DNA from: Owenia fusiformis
Taxonomy: Eukaryota; Annelida; Polychaeta; Sabellida; Oweniidae
Length of the DNA stretch: 64,000 nucleotides
Direction of reading: 5' to 3'
NCBI GenBank assembly: GCA_903813345.2
Contig: CAIIXF020000001.1
Coordinates: forward strand, 1,676,001 to 1,740,000
Numbering within the stretch: position 1 is the first letter of the stretch; every line of letters starts with the position of its first letter. The notes beneath the pieces are model-generated. The model had not been told where the DNA came from and made no database searches. It was given only the letters and a program-made list of their open reading frames with translations. Below are positions 40,573-51,763 of the stretch, piece by piece. The position numbers and the translations under genes were made by a program.

Positions 40573-41339
40573 CAGTGATTGGATTCAACGGGAGTGCAAT
40601 TGTCGAAGTGCTACAAAATGAGATTCGGGACTCTAAGAAATCACATGATGCTCAACGTATAGGTTGTTCTTCACCCCTGTAATCTCATTGTTTGTGTAAA
40701 TATTCTTGTATTGAAATAACTTACGGCACTCAGAATACATATTCGGATATTATTAATGAAAAGTTTTAAATTTTCTTCATCCTAATTTAACCCCTTGAAT
40801 TCTTTGCCATACTCAACAGTCGAATTTGAGATGAGACAAAAGCCTTATATGAAAATTAAAGGGCCACAGAAAGAATTTCAGAATAATTTGTAGTGTAACC
40901 ATCTGCAAGACCAAGTTTTCGAAGCTTTAGTGTTTTAAAGGAATCAAAATCACTTTTAAATACGCTTTAACTTGTAACAAATCGGTTAGACGTTAGTATG
41001 TGAATGATCATTGTCATCGCATTAGATTGATCATTGATGGGGCATGGCTGGAGGACCTCCATAAAGTAGTTAGCTTATGAGCTCCTTCATAATATGGATG
41101 TTAAATTGGCAGTTTCACAAAGACATGTAACGGAAACGGATTGTACATGTTATATATTAAATGATAAAACTTGAGTGTTTTCTTTAACGACGGTATTGGC
41201 CGAATTCCATGAAAGCGTATACTACATCATAAATCTGTATTGTAAAGAAAAATATGAAAAACTACGAAAAAATAATCTGAGATGAAATACTGTCTTCGAG
41301 GTTAAGGCACTACGCGATCGACCAAAGTGAAATATGGTC

Positions 41340-41550
41340 TTTTGGAGGTTAAGGCCCAAGTTCAGTTCAGTTCAGTTCAGTGTCTTTATTTCCTCCACAT
41401 AGGTGAAGATTTAAACATTACATATAATTACAGACAATTCACATTAACAAATTATTTACATTTGTACATATTATTACATATAGATTTACATTTAGAGTTT
41501 TTACATTTCCGTTTGTTTGATAACTGTTTTAATGGATGGATGCAGAGTAC
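41340..41550 (-). mobile_element. Possible 3' end of a retroelement (antisense)
   Basis: On the minus strand the sequence runs AT-rich, then GGAGGAAATAAAGACACTGA, then repeats of CTGAA. A short simple-repeat tail after an AATAAA-like signal is typical of non-LTR retroelements and SINEs. Direct repeats of 47 bases bound it, longer than usual target duplications. Confidence 0.4.
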
Positions 41551-42039
41551 GCTTACGCGATCGACCAAATTGAATTATGGCCTTTTGGAGGTTAAGCCCC
41601 AGGACATGAATACAGAGCGCAGTTGGTCGTGTAGGAAAATGAAATCGAACAGAGATAATTCGATGCATGTTAAGTTGATATATAAATTGTATTTACACTG
41701 GGTTCAATATATCCTTGTAATATAGCCCATATTTTTTACTTCTATATCGAAGGTTCGAAAATAGCATAAGTACAATGACTGATCAAAAACAGACTTTAAA
41801 TTTCTAATTGACGACAATTGCAAAGTTGCAAAAATCGTCCCACTTGTCCTACCTGTAGGTTAGTCAGTGCATATTCTAGAGACAATAAATGGTGTCAAAA
41901 TACCAGTCCAAAAATTGATGACGCCACGCACTCATTTTCAAAAGTTACCAATAGCCCAAGTCGGACATTTTGTATGAGATAGTCACCAATGCTGGTGTTC
42001 TTGTTCCTTTGCCGGTTAACATTAGAAAGATCGTAATAA

Positions 42040-42110
42040 CTGTGTTTCCACGGTGTTGATGTTTCCATGGAAGTGCTGTTTCTATGGTTGTGTTGTTTCC
42101 ATGGTAGTGC
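42040..42110. repeat. CCATGGAAAC short tandem repeat
   Basis: Three to four imperfect units of about 24 bases containing GTTTCCATGG lie just downstream of the bHLH gene's stop codon, in its likely 3' UTR. Confidence 0.6.
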
Positions 42111-42121
42111 TGCACAATGTT

Positions 42122-43676
42122 TTAACTGCAAGTTGTACTGATCCCTTGGTATAATCTTGATCTCATAGGCCACTTCTGAAAAAAATAATTACCCAAATCG
42201 TTTTTACAAATTACGCTTTCAGCATCTTTCTGGTCAATCTTTCACTCTTGACACTCTTGATCTACTTGTACGCGATTCAGTTTTGAAATTTTTCATATAT
42301 TGGTCGTTTCAACCTTGTACTAGGGATGTCAAAAATAAGCGAACTCACTAATTACCTCGGTTTGTACCCGTTTATGTTAAACAGATGCCTTTATGATGGT
42401 AAAAAACAAAATTTGATTATCAGAAATTGGGTAAATTGGTATATATATTGTATATGTATCATTCATAACATGAATGAAAACAATCCAGAAATAAAGTGAT
42501 CTAAGTCGACGATGCAATTTAAGTAGAAAGTACCCCAAAGCTTACTCCATTGAACGCTTTACAAAAACATCATCATTGAGAAACGTACACCAAAATGGGA
42601 AGGTTGCAAAAAATGGACGAAAGTCTAAGATTTCTAAACATTGTTTCATTTTTTACATGTTTTGGGCTCATAGCTGAATTCTAAAGATTTTTTACATTTA
42701 TCTATGGATTCTAAAGATTTCTACATTTATGTGTGTGAATTTATAATTTGGGGAATTTATACATTTTGTGCATCAATTCTTAAACATATCAAATCAATCA
42801 ATGGGCCCTTTATCATTCCAAATGCGATATTTGAAATGATTCATGATATCGTATCAAATGGTGAGGATTAAAACCATTGCATTAAAAGTAACTTTATTTT
42901 GTAACTTTATAGCACAAAACGGCAGTAGTAGATGCCCAACTGGGCGTAATAAAGGAATCATCCTTATCCAAATTGCATATTTTTTATGATCGAAATTGAA
43001 ATGCCAAAGGAATTCTTATTTTATGCAGATCTCCGTATTATAATTACATTGAATATTAAATATTAAAAATCAAACGTTAGCTTGATTTTTGAAAAACATT
43101 AACAAGAGATGTCATGAAAGTAAAAAAATACTAAATAAGACGCATTTGAAAAGCTGCCAGAGATTGACAAATCCTGTATATTGGGGTATTCAGTCTGTAT
43201 AGAGGTCTTACCTTTACTGGGTGGAGGTATTCCTTGGCGTGGTGACCTCCTGTTGTAGGTTGGCTGACACAACTGAGGTCCTCACTTTGTGATTCTTCCA
43301 ATGTCCGCATCAATTGAGAAATATAAGTCGTAGCAAGCACTAAAACGTCCAATTTTGATAGTTTAGTATCAGGAGGTACACACGGTAATGCACGTTGTAG
43401 TTCAAGAAATGCACTTCGTAAAGTTTGTACACGTGAGCGTTCTCTCGCAGCGTTGTTATCACCAAGTGATTGCCCCTCACTTTGGGTTTTATTGATTGAT
43501 TCAATATTCTGTCCAGTTGTCTTATCATCTTTTCGATTCTCTCGATTTCTTTTATTCGGGGCAGAATTAATAATATTACCTCTCTTGCGTTTGGGGTGCT
43601 TCACTGATGTATCAGTATAGAGGCTGGTGAATTCCAGTCCATTTGTCTTTGAGGATGTGTTCATTATATCAACCAT
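42122..43676 (-). CDS. TCF24-like: bHLH transcription factor, TCF23/TCF24 type
   Basis: Exon 1 (43676-43212) and exon 2 (42175-42122) on the minus strand join at a phase-0 intron (donor AAAG|GTAAGA, acceptor TTTTTTCAG) to give about 172 residues. The bHLH spans residues 74-126: basic region [17 protein letters not shown], loop with [17 protein letters not shown] and helix 2 ending SQLMRTL. The NAARER basic region and [13 protein letters not shown] loop are those of TCF23/TCF24 rather than Twist, Hand or MyoD factors. The C-terminus [17 protein letters not shown], recovered only by splicing to exon 2, matches the conserved tail of TCF23/24 as I recall it. Residues 28-50 are very basic and could act as a nuclear signal. 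Mammalian TCF23 (OUT) is reported to inhibit other bHLH factors without binding E-boxes; whether this protein does so is unknown. Reading straight through the donor gives a shorter match and a different end. Confidence 0.9.
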
Positions 43677-45411
43677 TCTTGTCTCCCGGTACTCCGCTTA
43701 AAAGCGCAGGTCTGAGTCTGATGTGAGTTGGAATTTGCTGATTCCGATTGGTATTCTACTCAAATCAATGTAAACGCCCTTTATATCACCACGATCCGTT
43801 GCGCAGTCTTAAGTATGGTTGCATCAGTGTAAGTCCGCATTGCCCGGGGGTCGAAGCGATTTGGTTGCAGGAGATTACGTTGTCGAGTAGAATTGGCGTC
43901 GCTTGGCTGCGGGATGAAATCTTATTTAGACAACTCGGTTGATCCTGTAATAGTTGTTACATTAACAGTTCATTTGCTGATAACCCGCCACCAATAGTTC
44001 TTGGTATGATGTTTTGGGATTGAGATAGACAGAGATTGTGTTACTTGGCTGTAACCAGAGCTATACATAACACGTCAAACAAAACTATGCACCTTGATCA
44101 GTTGATTTGGCTCCCCGGACGCAGGGAATCTTAATCGTGGAGGGGCCGTCATATTGATTTTATGATTATTAACTTAATTAAGGAACACCGTCAGTAGGTG
44201 GGTCGGAGCTTGCTCTCTGCTCACGTGACCCACGTAATATCCTTTAACAAGATGCGATGTAATTTTAATTTCAAAGTTAACTTCGACAAATCTTAGATGT
44301 ATAAATTGTTCTAAAACAATTCCCTAAATGGTTTGAGGGGTGTTATGTATAAGAGCAAACAACATGAATAATTTTTTTAAAACTGCGTTTTTTCATAAAG
44401 TAAATGTTTATTTTCAAATTTTTGCAATAAATTCAATTCTGGGATTTAATAACTTGTTTTACACCAAAAGTGATTGAATACATTAATTCAGATACAGAAT
44501 AATACTACTTAAAACTATCGGTGGCAAATTTGGAATGATGCGATTATACAAGGATGGGTTGGACAAATAGTCCTGTCTTCGGAGAATTATAAAGAATGCA
44601 TTCATTGTTTTCGATGACAATAAAAATCAATTCAAAGAACAATAGAATACATTCACAAGTATGAACTATTTGTAAGTAATTGTAATAAAAAAGCTCATTT
44701 CTGAGTCTTATAACCAAGTTTTCTTAAAGTACACCTTGACACGGACGATAAGATATCATGTCTCGTTTTTCAGATATTATATTTGGGATAGTTTTAAAGA
44801 TGAGCAATGGTTGGTTTGTTGAATTCGGTCCTTGCAAATATTCTTATCTAGCCATCGAAGGCACATTCTACGACTAAAGTGGGCTGGAAATGTTCATCTG
44901 GTCTCAATATGATTTTGATATCAATACCTGGAAAACAGACTTCAGTTCCTGCTCCCCGGGTAATATTGCTAATAACGCAGTTGATCCTAAATAAATTGAA
45001 CAATTCGACAATCTCTTTCCATTATATTGTTTACATCTAAGTCAATTGCAGTGTTTTCCTAGCAAGGATAAAACGATTTGGATTCAGATCCAAACAAAGT
45101 CTGGAACCCCCAGAGTCGATATGTTGGTGTTGTGTTACCCTCATGTGGTTTAACAGATACCTTCCTACATTTTTTATCTATAAATAGTGTAAATTAAAAC
45201 ATGTTTGACGTTTTTAAATAATATTTGACGAATCTAAATCTGATAAACTCGTTCTTAAATTGAGATTGCATCCAGGCTAGAGATGATTGAGATGATTTAT
45301 CAAAAATTGTTATCAAATATTTTTTCTGGAATTTAAATTGGTATTAACTTGTATTGCTCTACGACTAAAACATTACTATCAAAAATTATGGTATATACGC
45401 CACTTGGGGTG

Positions 45412-45695
45412 CACTCTTAAAAATGAATTACTTGAGTATTTCCCAAGTATTTCCCAAGTATAAAAATTACTTAAAGTTAAATACTTAGTTTTACTTCATT
45501 TTACTTAGGTTTAACTTATATTGTCATTTTGAGTTTTTTAATTGCTTAATTATGTAAATGAGTATTACAATTACTACAGTAAGTATTTCAATTTCTCTCC
45601 TTGCATTAGTAAATTCACCATAAATGAATTACTTAAAAATTACTTAAAGATATAATTACAATATAAGGAAATCCAAGTAATAATTTTTAAGAGTG
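45412..45695. mobile_element. 284-bp MITE-like element
   Basis: The ends are CACTCTTAAAAATGAATTAC and the inverse of CACTCTTAAAAATTATTACT, matching over about 23 bases. The interior is full of ATTACTTAAAGT-like direct motifs. No coding potential. Confidence 0.7.
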
Positions 45696-46886
45696 TCTTT
45701 TTCATGTTATATACGAAATATTGTATGATGGAATTTTGAATTGAATTGAAAACGTGTGAATCCCTGAAACAAATTATCATCAGTTTTGTTAAACCCTATA
45801 ATGTATAGAGTAATAAGTATGTGGGTCGAATAACATTTCACACGTTGGTGAATGTTTTCTGAAATGCGTTTATCAAATCAACAAGAAACCCTTAAAGTAG
45901 TTCAAAGGAGAGAACGTAAACATGAACAAAAAATGTAATTTGCTCAATTATCTATATCTGTTTCCAACAAATAGAAAAATAAACATGTGTTTCTTTATAT
46001 AGATATTGATAGCAGATTACTATAATCGAATGTTTTGATCAAGATTGATCGATCCCCACTATTTTACATTTGAATGTCTTAAGGATTCAGCTGCTCCTTT
46101 GCTTCGGGCTTTGCTTCAACAAAAAATTAAAATTACATTTTTAAAAAGCATTGTTCATATGAAGTAGCATTTTGAATCCTTCAAAAATTATTTAAAGTTA
46201 AAAAGTATACATATTCTATTTGGACAGCTTTCGTGTTTCCTTACAAACGTGTATAGTTAATATTATCCCTTTTAGGGGAAATGAGAAATTGGTATGAAGG
46301 GATACTGGAGAAGTAGGGCAGCAAAAGTTCCAGGACCACAGTTGGCCCAATTACGGCGTGTCACGTTGCTTTACTCCAATTACCATCTCCTTTAAAGATC
46401 TAAATAAAACAATGAATACGAGAAATAAACATATTTCACATCCGCCCGTGTTTTTTTATTAACCTGACATTTCCTGATCAAAATATTATATTAATTATGA
46501 CACGTATATTTCATTTGAAATGATGATCTATTAGAAAGATCAGAAGATTTCATTCCAGTCACATCGGAATATGTAGACATTATTTCACAAATACTTTGAC
46601 GAACACATAATATGTAAAAAATTTAAAAAGTCAAAAAGGAAAACGTACAAAATCGTTGATTCGGACCCTTTGATAATTAATTTTTTTACATATTGTTTTC
46701 ATCATAACTCTGGAATTAGTGAAACCTCGAGTATGGGCTTCTTTTATTTCATTTTTACCAAAGTTATGTTAAACCTTTTTCGTCGGCTACATGGGGGTTT
46801 CTCCGCTACAGTGGAGGGGGGGGGGTAATCATGAACTACATTTAGATATATTTTACCATGTGCCATGCCAATCCTTAATATACTAG

Positions 46887-47318
46887 ATGCGAGTAGAAAT
46901 AATCTTGATTTACGTCATTAAATATTCAAAATTCAGTCAAAGTGATGTCATATTTGAAATCTATTTGTAAAAGTACTTCTAGAAATACGGTTTCGAAAAT
47001 TGTTTATCAACTTTGCAAATTTAATTTCTTTTGAAAATGGGACTTCTAGTTCGGGGAGACTCCCCGTAGATCCCATGTTATAAAATCACAACAAAAAGTG
47101 AGATATCTTTTCATGTATTGGGCAGATATTTTCTTTTACTGGACATATTGTAACTTGCATAACTAATAGATACATAAGGGTGATATGGAAATTGAACCAC
47201 TAAACTGATAACTATTTAAGTTAAAGGGAAATCGTGCGAAGATGGAACTTTCTACTATAGCCAGGTGCTGACCTGAACGAACCACCTGGTAGTGAAACTG
47301 GTAACTACCTAGTCGCAT
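46887..47318. mobile_element. 420-bp MITE-like element, copy 2
   Basis: It starts ATGCGAGTAG and ends CTAGTCGCAT (one mismatch from the inverse), collinear with 2302-2721 over its full length. Confidence 0.75.
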
Positions 47319-47943
47319 CTGAGTTATTGACCGACGTGATTCATGATGATGTGAATACGTTCATGTATTCGGCTTTTTTCGTCATATTGTCCTCCGATTC
47401 AATATGTACAGGGTGAGCCAAAAAAAGATAACCCAAACAATTTTAATAGCTCCGTCATTCAGCATCCATGGCTTTAACGTCCCCTTTGGTACAATTAACA
47501 TTGTTCAATGTTCTTTCTTTCTACCAAGTTTCAAGATGGTGGTGTTTTATTCCTGATTAGCGATGTATGATAAGCGTTATCAAAGAATATTATTGATAAA
47601 ATTATAAGGTATGATCTATGCAGTCAATATTACCTAAAGTCAATATCTTATTATCTGATGATAAAGCCTTACTGACCAAAAATAACCTGTTCATTCCATC
47701 AATATTACACCATCAAGAGAATATGATGGACGGACAATTTGTTAAAATCATCTTCACCAGGTCATCCTTTGTTGAAACTCAGGATTGGTTTACCTCTACA
47801 GTTGCTTCTTTTTGATAACAACACATGAAGATGTTTTGAAATTTCATGTTTATAGCCTATATATTTCATAATTTATTAAAGATCATATCCAGGATCATAT
47901 CTGACCATATAAGCATACAGTATTTCTATAATTATTTTATCAC

Positions 47944-48000
47944 AAGCAAAGGCATTGACATGCAAAATGTCACCACCTGCCATTTATTACAGACGCCAAC
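47944..48000 (+). repeat. Dispersed repeat (GTCACCACCTG family), truncated copy 3
   Basis: Contains AGGCATTGACATGCAAAATG, TCACCACCTGCCATTT and TACAGACGCC in the same order as 4255-4330, then stops. Confidence 0.55.
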
Positions 48001-48302
48001 TGCTTCTTAACAACAGAATCATTTGCAATATATGAGGACTAGGCTGTTTTTATTCAAAATGAAAAAGTCCCCAAATTAAGAAAGTCACAAATTTTGGACT
48101 GGAAAAGTTAGGAATGCCACCTAAACATATATCTAATTATATGGGCCTTGCCTTGTCAATTTATGCTAATGTTATTTACATTATACATCAACTATACATT
48201 TTCAATATTACCAAATAGTTATTGAAAAATACACAATTTCATTCACAACTAAATAAGAGTAAAAGATGTTCATAACATAACAAGTAAATCAGAATAATAA
48301 TT

Positions 48303-48499
48303 CAGTGATCTCCCCGGCATTAAAGCAAGTGGGCGCAGCACCCACCTGAGATTTTGAAAAAAGGCTTGCACCCACCTGAAAATTGATTTGCACCCACTTG
48401 AAAATCATAAAAAATTGGCATATTTTTGTCCAATTTCGGTCTGAATTGTGAAAATGAGAATTTTGCACCACCTGAGAAAAAATCCTGGGGAGATCACTG
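48303..48499. mobile_element. 197-bp MITE with apparent TAATT target duplication
   Basis: The ends are CAGTGATCTCCCC and its exact inverse GGGGAGATCACTG. TAATT stands directly outside both ends (48298-48302 and 48500-48504). The interior contains repeats of GCACCCACCTGA. CAGTG ends suggest a hAT-related family, although hAT duplications are normally 8 bp. Confidence 0.8.
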
Positions 48500-49140
48500 T
48501 AATTGAACTTAAAACCCCAAAATCAGGGTTCATACTCCATGTTGATTTTAACATGAAACAGTGTTACCTGAACACATCATTGCAGATTCATAAAATACAA
48601 TGTTGTCTTAATTGAGACTAAACAATGACAAAGTCTATTGTTATCTTTGATCTATCCTTTGTAATAATAATGTCTCATAATATAATACCAGAGATTCTTG
48701 TAATGGCATTGAATAATAATGATCCACTACACACATAAATGAATGGAGGGCATAAAAGCAATTCTTTCCATCTAACATTTCTAAATGAATGCCAATGAGT
48801 ATTCTTTTCCTTTCATTTTATGAAGCGTTGCCATTCTGAATTATTACACAATGCAAAATGTTTACTCTTGAATCTTGACTAGAATTTTTATTGCAAACAG
48901 CAAGCTCAACAAAGAATTTCTAATGTCTAAAATGAAAGCTTGAAAATCCCAATCAAAACAATTTTTTCTTAAATGGGTAAGGCTTGTTGAGCTTAATATT
49001 TAATGACCCATCCCTCAAACCCAATGACATTCACTCAATGTGACTAAAATCTCAGAGCAATAAATAAGCATACTCTCAAAGAGAATGGAGATCATATGAT
49101 CATGTATGTCACCAGGACAAAATAATATGAACATCATAAC

Positions 49141-49322
49141 TACAGTAAAACCTGTCAAACCGGAACACATTTGGTAACTCTAAAAAGTGTCCCGCCTGGG
49201 AGGTGTTCCACTTATGGAGGTTCATTTAACTTAGAGTTGGTTGGCCTTGGGACTCTGAAAAGTGTTCCTCAATCAGAGGTGTTCTACTTGTAGATGTGTT
49301 CAACTTTACAGGCTTCACTGTA
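49141..49322. mobile_element. 182-bp element with TACAGTAAAACCTGT ends, copy 1
   Basis: Left end TACAGTAAAACCTGTCAA and inverted right end TACAGTGAAGCCTGTAAA. The interior has GTTCCACTT direct and inverted motifs. A related copy is at 57270-57434. TA at both ends fits a TA target duplication. Confidence 0.7.
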
Positions 49323-49544
49323 CTAACACTTCCTTCAATTTCCCCTTTTTCAGAGTGAATAACATGTGCCCTCTACATATATAAATGTGGAGTATTATTG
49401 ATACACTTTCTGTTATAAGTCTCATATTATTTTCCTCTGTAGTGGCATTGCTCCGCATCGCAGGCACCATATTCTTGTAAAAGATTATTTTCATAATATC
49501 TCAATAAATAAAACAATATCATCCTATCATTGTTGTATAGTACA

Positions 49545-50039
49545 TTAAATGTTAAGATTATTGCAGAATGTTATAATTGGCTCTTTTGTCATATAGCACA
49601 ATGTCTTGAATAATGGTGATCCACTACAGACACAGTCTGTGTAGCGCCCACTATAAGTGTATCCTTGTTTTATAAAAAATTCAACTGAGCCGATAGCACT
49701 TTCAACATGAATTGGACGCCTCACAGTCTTCATCATGTCAGATTCTATGAAATTGAGCAACCACTTGCCATACCCAAGTCCTTGCCAATGGCCTTTGATA
49801 AATAGAAAACTAAGAAAATGATTATAATTTTCTTCGTTAGGGTCAGTTTGTGTTGGAAGAGCAATCGTATAACTGGCAGCTCCTATTAGTACTTTCTTTC
49901 CTGTTTCAAGTATATATTCATATGCGAAGACAACTTCACTCTCCTCAGGTGGGTTGTAAGTCTCCCCTGTAGTGTCTCTTGCCACTTGTCGGAATAAATG
50001 ATTGCTCTTGTTTCCCTTTGCCTTCACAAGGCTCAACAT
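49545..50039 (-). CDS. GNAT-family N-acetyltransferase, 5' end uncertain
   Basis: The frame gives 164 residues from the ATG at 50039 (171 from an in-frame ATG at 50060). The GNAT acetyl-CoA motif A is clear: LSFLFIKGHWQGLGYGKWLL, with Q-G-L-G-Y-G binding the pyrophosphate of CoA. The later SAIGSVEFFIKQGYTYSGRY is the usual motif B helix and strand. The enzyme would transfer acetyl from acetyl-CoA to an amine; the substrate is unknown. Just upstream of 50039 a good acceptor (TCTCTTTCCAG, ending 50047) suggests this is a 3' coding exon or follows a 5' UTR intron. The first strand of the GNAT fold is not obvious in the N-terminus, so upstream coding exons may be missing from the model. Confidence 0.72.
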   Translation of the reverse strand: MLSLVKAKGNKSNHLFRQVARDTTGETYNPPEESEVVFAYEYILETGKKVLIGAASYTIALPTQTDPNEENYNHFLSFLFIKGHWQGLGYGKWLLNFIESDMMKTVRRPIHVESAIGSVEFFIKQGYTYSGRYTDCVCSGSPLFKTLCYMTKEPIITFCNNLNI

Positions 50040-50646
50040 CTTCAATCTGGAAAGAGACAAAATCGAAAGTTAAGCTCAAACTATTGTTTATGAATGATGT
50101 CTCTCACTAATCTAGTTGATGTGCCACTGTCTGCAGTGTCTGGTGTACATAATTAATTTCAACGAAAGCAACGAGATAAATAAGAAAAGGTCTTGGTAGA
50201 AAAACTTTTGAGAGAAATGTGTGACATTAACACATACTTCGAACCAAATGTGTGACATATATGGAATTCACGTGAAAAGTCAGAACGTAATGCTTTCGCT
50301 TTTTTTTTGTGTTCATTTTTTACTGTTTTGTTGATTAATAAAAATCAGATTTTTTAAACATCAACATAATGCGTGATTTGCATAACATTTTATCGGACAC
50401 GCAAAATTGATGCATGGTTTCAATTTTTCCAGCAAATGTGTGACAATCACGCCTAATGTGTGAGGGCAGCTACATCATGGGCTCTATATCAGGTGGTAGA
50501 GCCGATGGCTACATCGACATTGCATCCCTGTCTATATATATGCACCCATGGGTTTATACAATATTAGTAAACCTTCACCTACCTAATTTCAGGATATTAT
50601 TTTTGTTGCAACTTTGTAGGCATCATCATGTACTTGTAGATCTATA

Positions 50647-50883
50647 CAGTTGGGGACATAAATAAATGACAGGTGGATTTGCTGAAGTGAGGATTTCCCA
50701 TGTTAAAAATAAGAGAATTTACAAGAGGCCATAAATCAGTGGATGAGATTATACAAATTGTAAAATATACAAATTTTAAGGGATATGTATCTAGACAATA
50801 TTGGAAATTATGGGCTTTCAGACCACCATAATTAGGAAATGGTGATCGAAAATCGACCTGTCATTTATTTTTGTCCCCAACTG
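50647..50883. mobile_element. 237-bp MITE-like element
   Basis: Ends CAGTTGGGGACATAAATAAA and, inverted, CAGTTGGGGACAAAAATAAA match over about 28 bases and continue to TGACAGGT. No coding sequence. Confidence 0.8.
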
Positions 50884-50888
50884 GTAGA

Positions 50889-51412
50889 CTAAGTTCTTCG
50901 CCAGCTAAAATGTCACTCGACTTTTTGGCAATTAAAAGTCCCTGCCTGCATTTAGTAGTCATATATTGTCATGTGCATAATTTTGAAACCATATCCTAAT
51001 TATTTCACAAACCCTTTGTTGATTCTGCCATGGTTTCCAATTTGTAAACAGCATTTAGCCTTTTTAATTGGGAACTTTTTTGAAATTTCCAAAATGGCTG
51101 CCATGTGATTCCAGAATTAACATGAGTGTGACGTGACATCACAGTTGCTCGTTCCTAGGTAACAACAAGATCACAATTGCTCGTTTCTATATAGCAACAA
51201 GATTTTTGATAAAATGGCACAGAATTACCCTGATTAACACCCTTAAAATCCGATTTTCAAAGAATATATTTGGAGAAACAATAAAAGGTAAGTGGAATAA
51301 ATTAGAAGATGGTTTCAAGTTACCACAGAAGTCAATTTGAAACTCAAAAATGCTTTCTTTGACTCATAATCACAAAAAAGTCGAGTGACATTTTAGCTGG
51401 CGAAGAACTTAG
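50889..51412. mobile_element. 524-bp element with 38-bp perfect terminal inverted repeats
   Basis: Positions 50889-50926 and 51375-51412 are exact inverses (start CTAAGTTCTTCGCCAGCTAA, then AATGTCACTCGACTTTTT). It begins six bases after the preceding element. The interior has no recognised coding region. Perfect 38-bp arms suggest relatively recent movement. Confidence 0.85.
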
Positions 51413-51763
51413 GACTTCTAGATTTCTATGGCTAGATACTAAGTCGGTACGGCGGGTGCTAGAACTGCAGATATTTATATCCAAAGTTCTCGATACATTT
51501 GTTTTTAACTCAAACATCGATCCTTTTCGAGTTGATTGGATTGGTTGCCCATTTAGAATGAAAAACAGTAAAATTGTGAAAATTAAATTTTTTTGTGAAT
51601 TTTCTTTTCCGGCGGAAGTCTTTGTCTCGGCTATTTCCGTGATAGTCCGGATGATTCCGGAGGTTTGTTGTCATGGATACCCGCTGTAAATGCACAAGAT
51701 TTGATGACGTCAGAGATTTATGTGTAAAATAAAATAACTCCAGTTGCAGAAAATTATTTCAAA

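Larger units (their letters stand above)
40573..42121. other. Intergenic region with a duplicated segment
   Basis: No coding exon is seen. A 47-base segment starting TACGCGATCGACCAAA (41311-41357) is repeated directly at 41554-41600. Between the copies is TTCAG repeated about four times followed by TGTCTTTATTTCCTCCACAT, which on the minus strand reads like the 3' end and tail of a retroelement. A related TTTATTTCCTCCAAATAAG occurs near 12119. Confidence 0.5.
43677..49544. other. 5.9-kb gene-free region with short mobile elements
   Basis: No coding exon is supportable on either strand. The sequence holds a 284-bp inverted-repeat element (45412-45695), the second copy of the 420-bp element (46887-47318), a single-ended ACAGGGTGAGCC element edge (about 47409), a dispersed repeat (47944-48000), a 197-bp element with target duplication (48303-48499) and a 182-bp element (49141-49322). 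The first part, upstream of the bHLH gene, may include its regulatory DNA. Confidence 0.5.
50061..51763. other. Region between GNAT and MAPK15 genes
   Basis: The genes are divergent here, so both promoters should lie in this 1.7 kb. Two adjoining inverted-repeat elements (50647-50883 and 50889-51412) fill almost half of it. No further coding exon was found. The sequence ACAAATGTGTGACA-like words recur near 50214, 50250 and 50440. Confidence 0.5.

Noticed and set aside
41895-42173. 92-residue minus-strand frame as an independent gene
   Set aside because: It overlaps the small second exon of the bHLH gene in another phase and includes CCATGGAAAC repeats.
50231-50300. A possible upstream coding exon for the GNAT gene (minus strand, ending before GTATGT at about 50235)
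   Set aside because: Its phase does not join to the GNAT frame at the 50047 acceptor.
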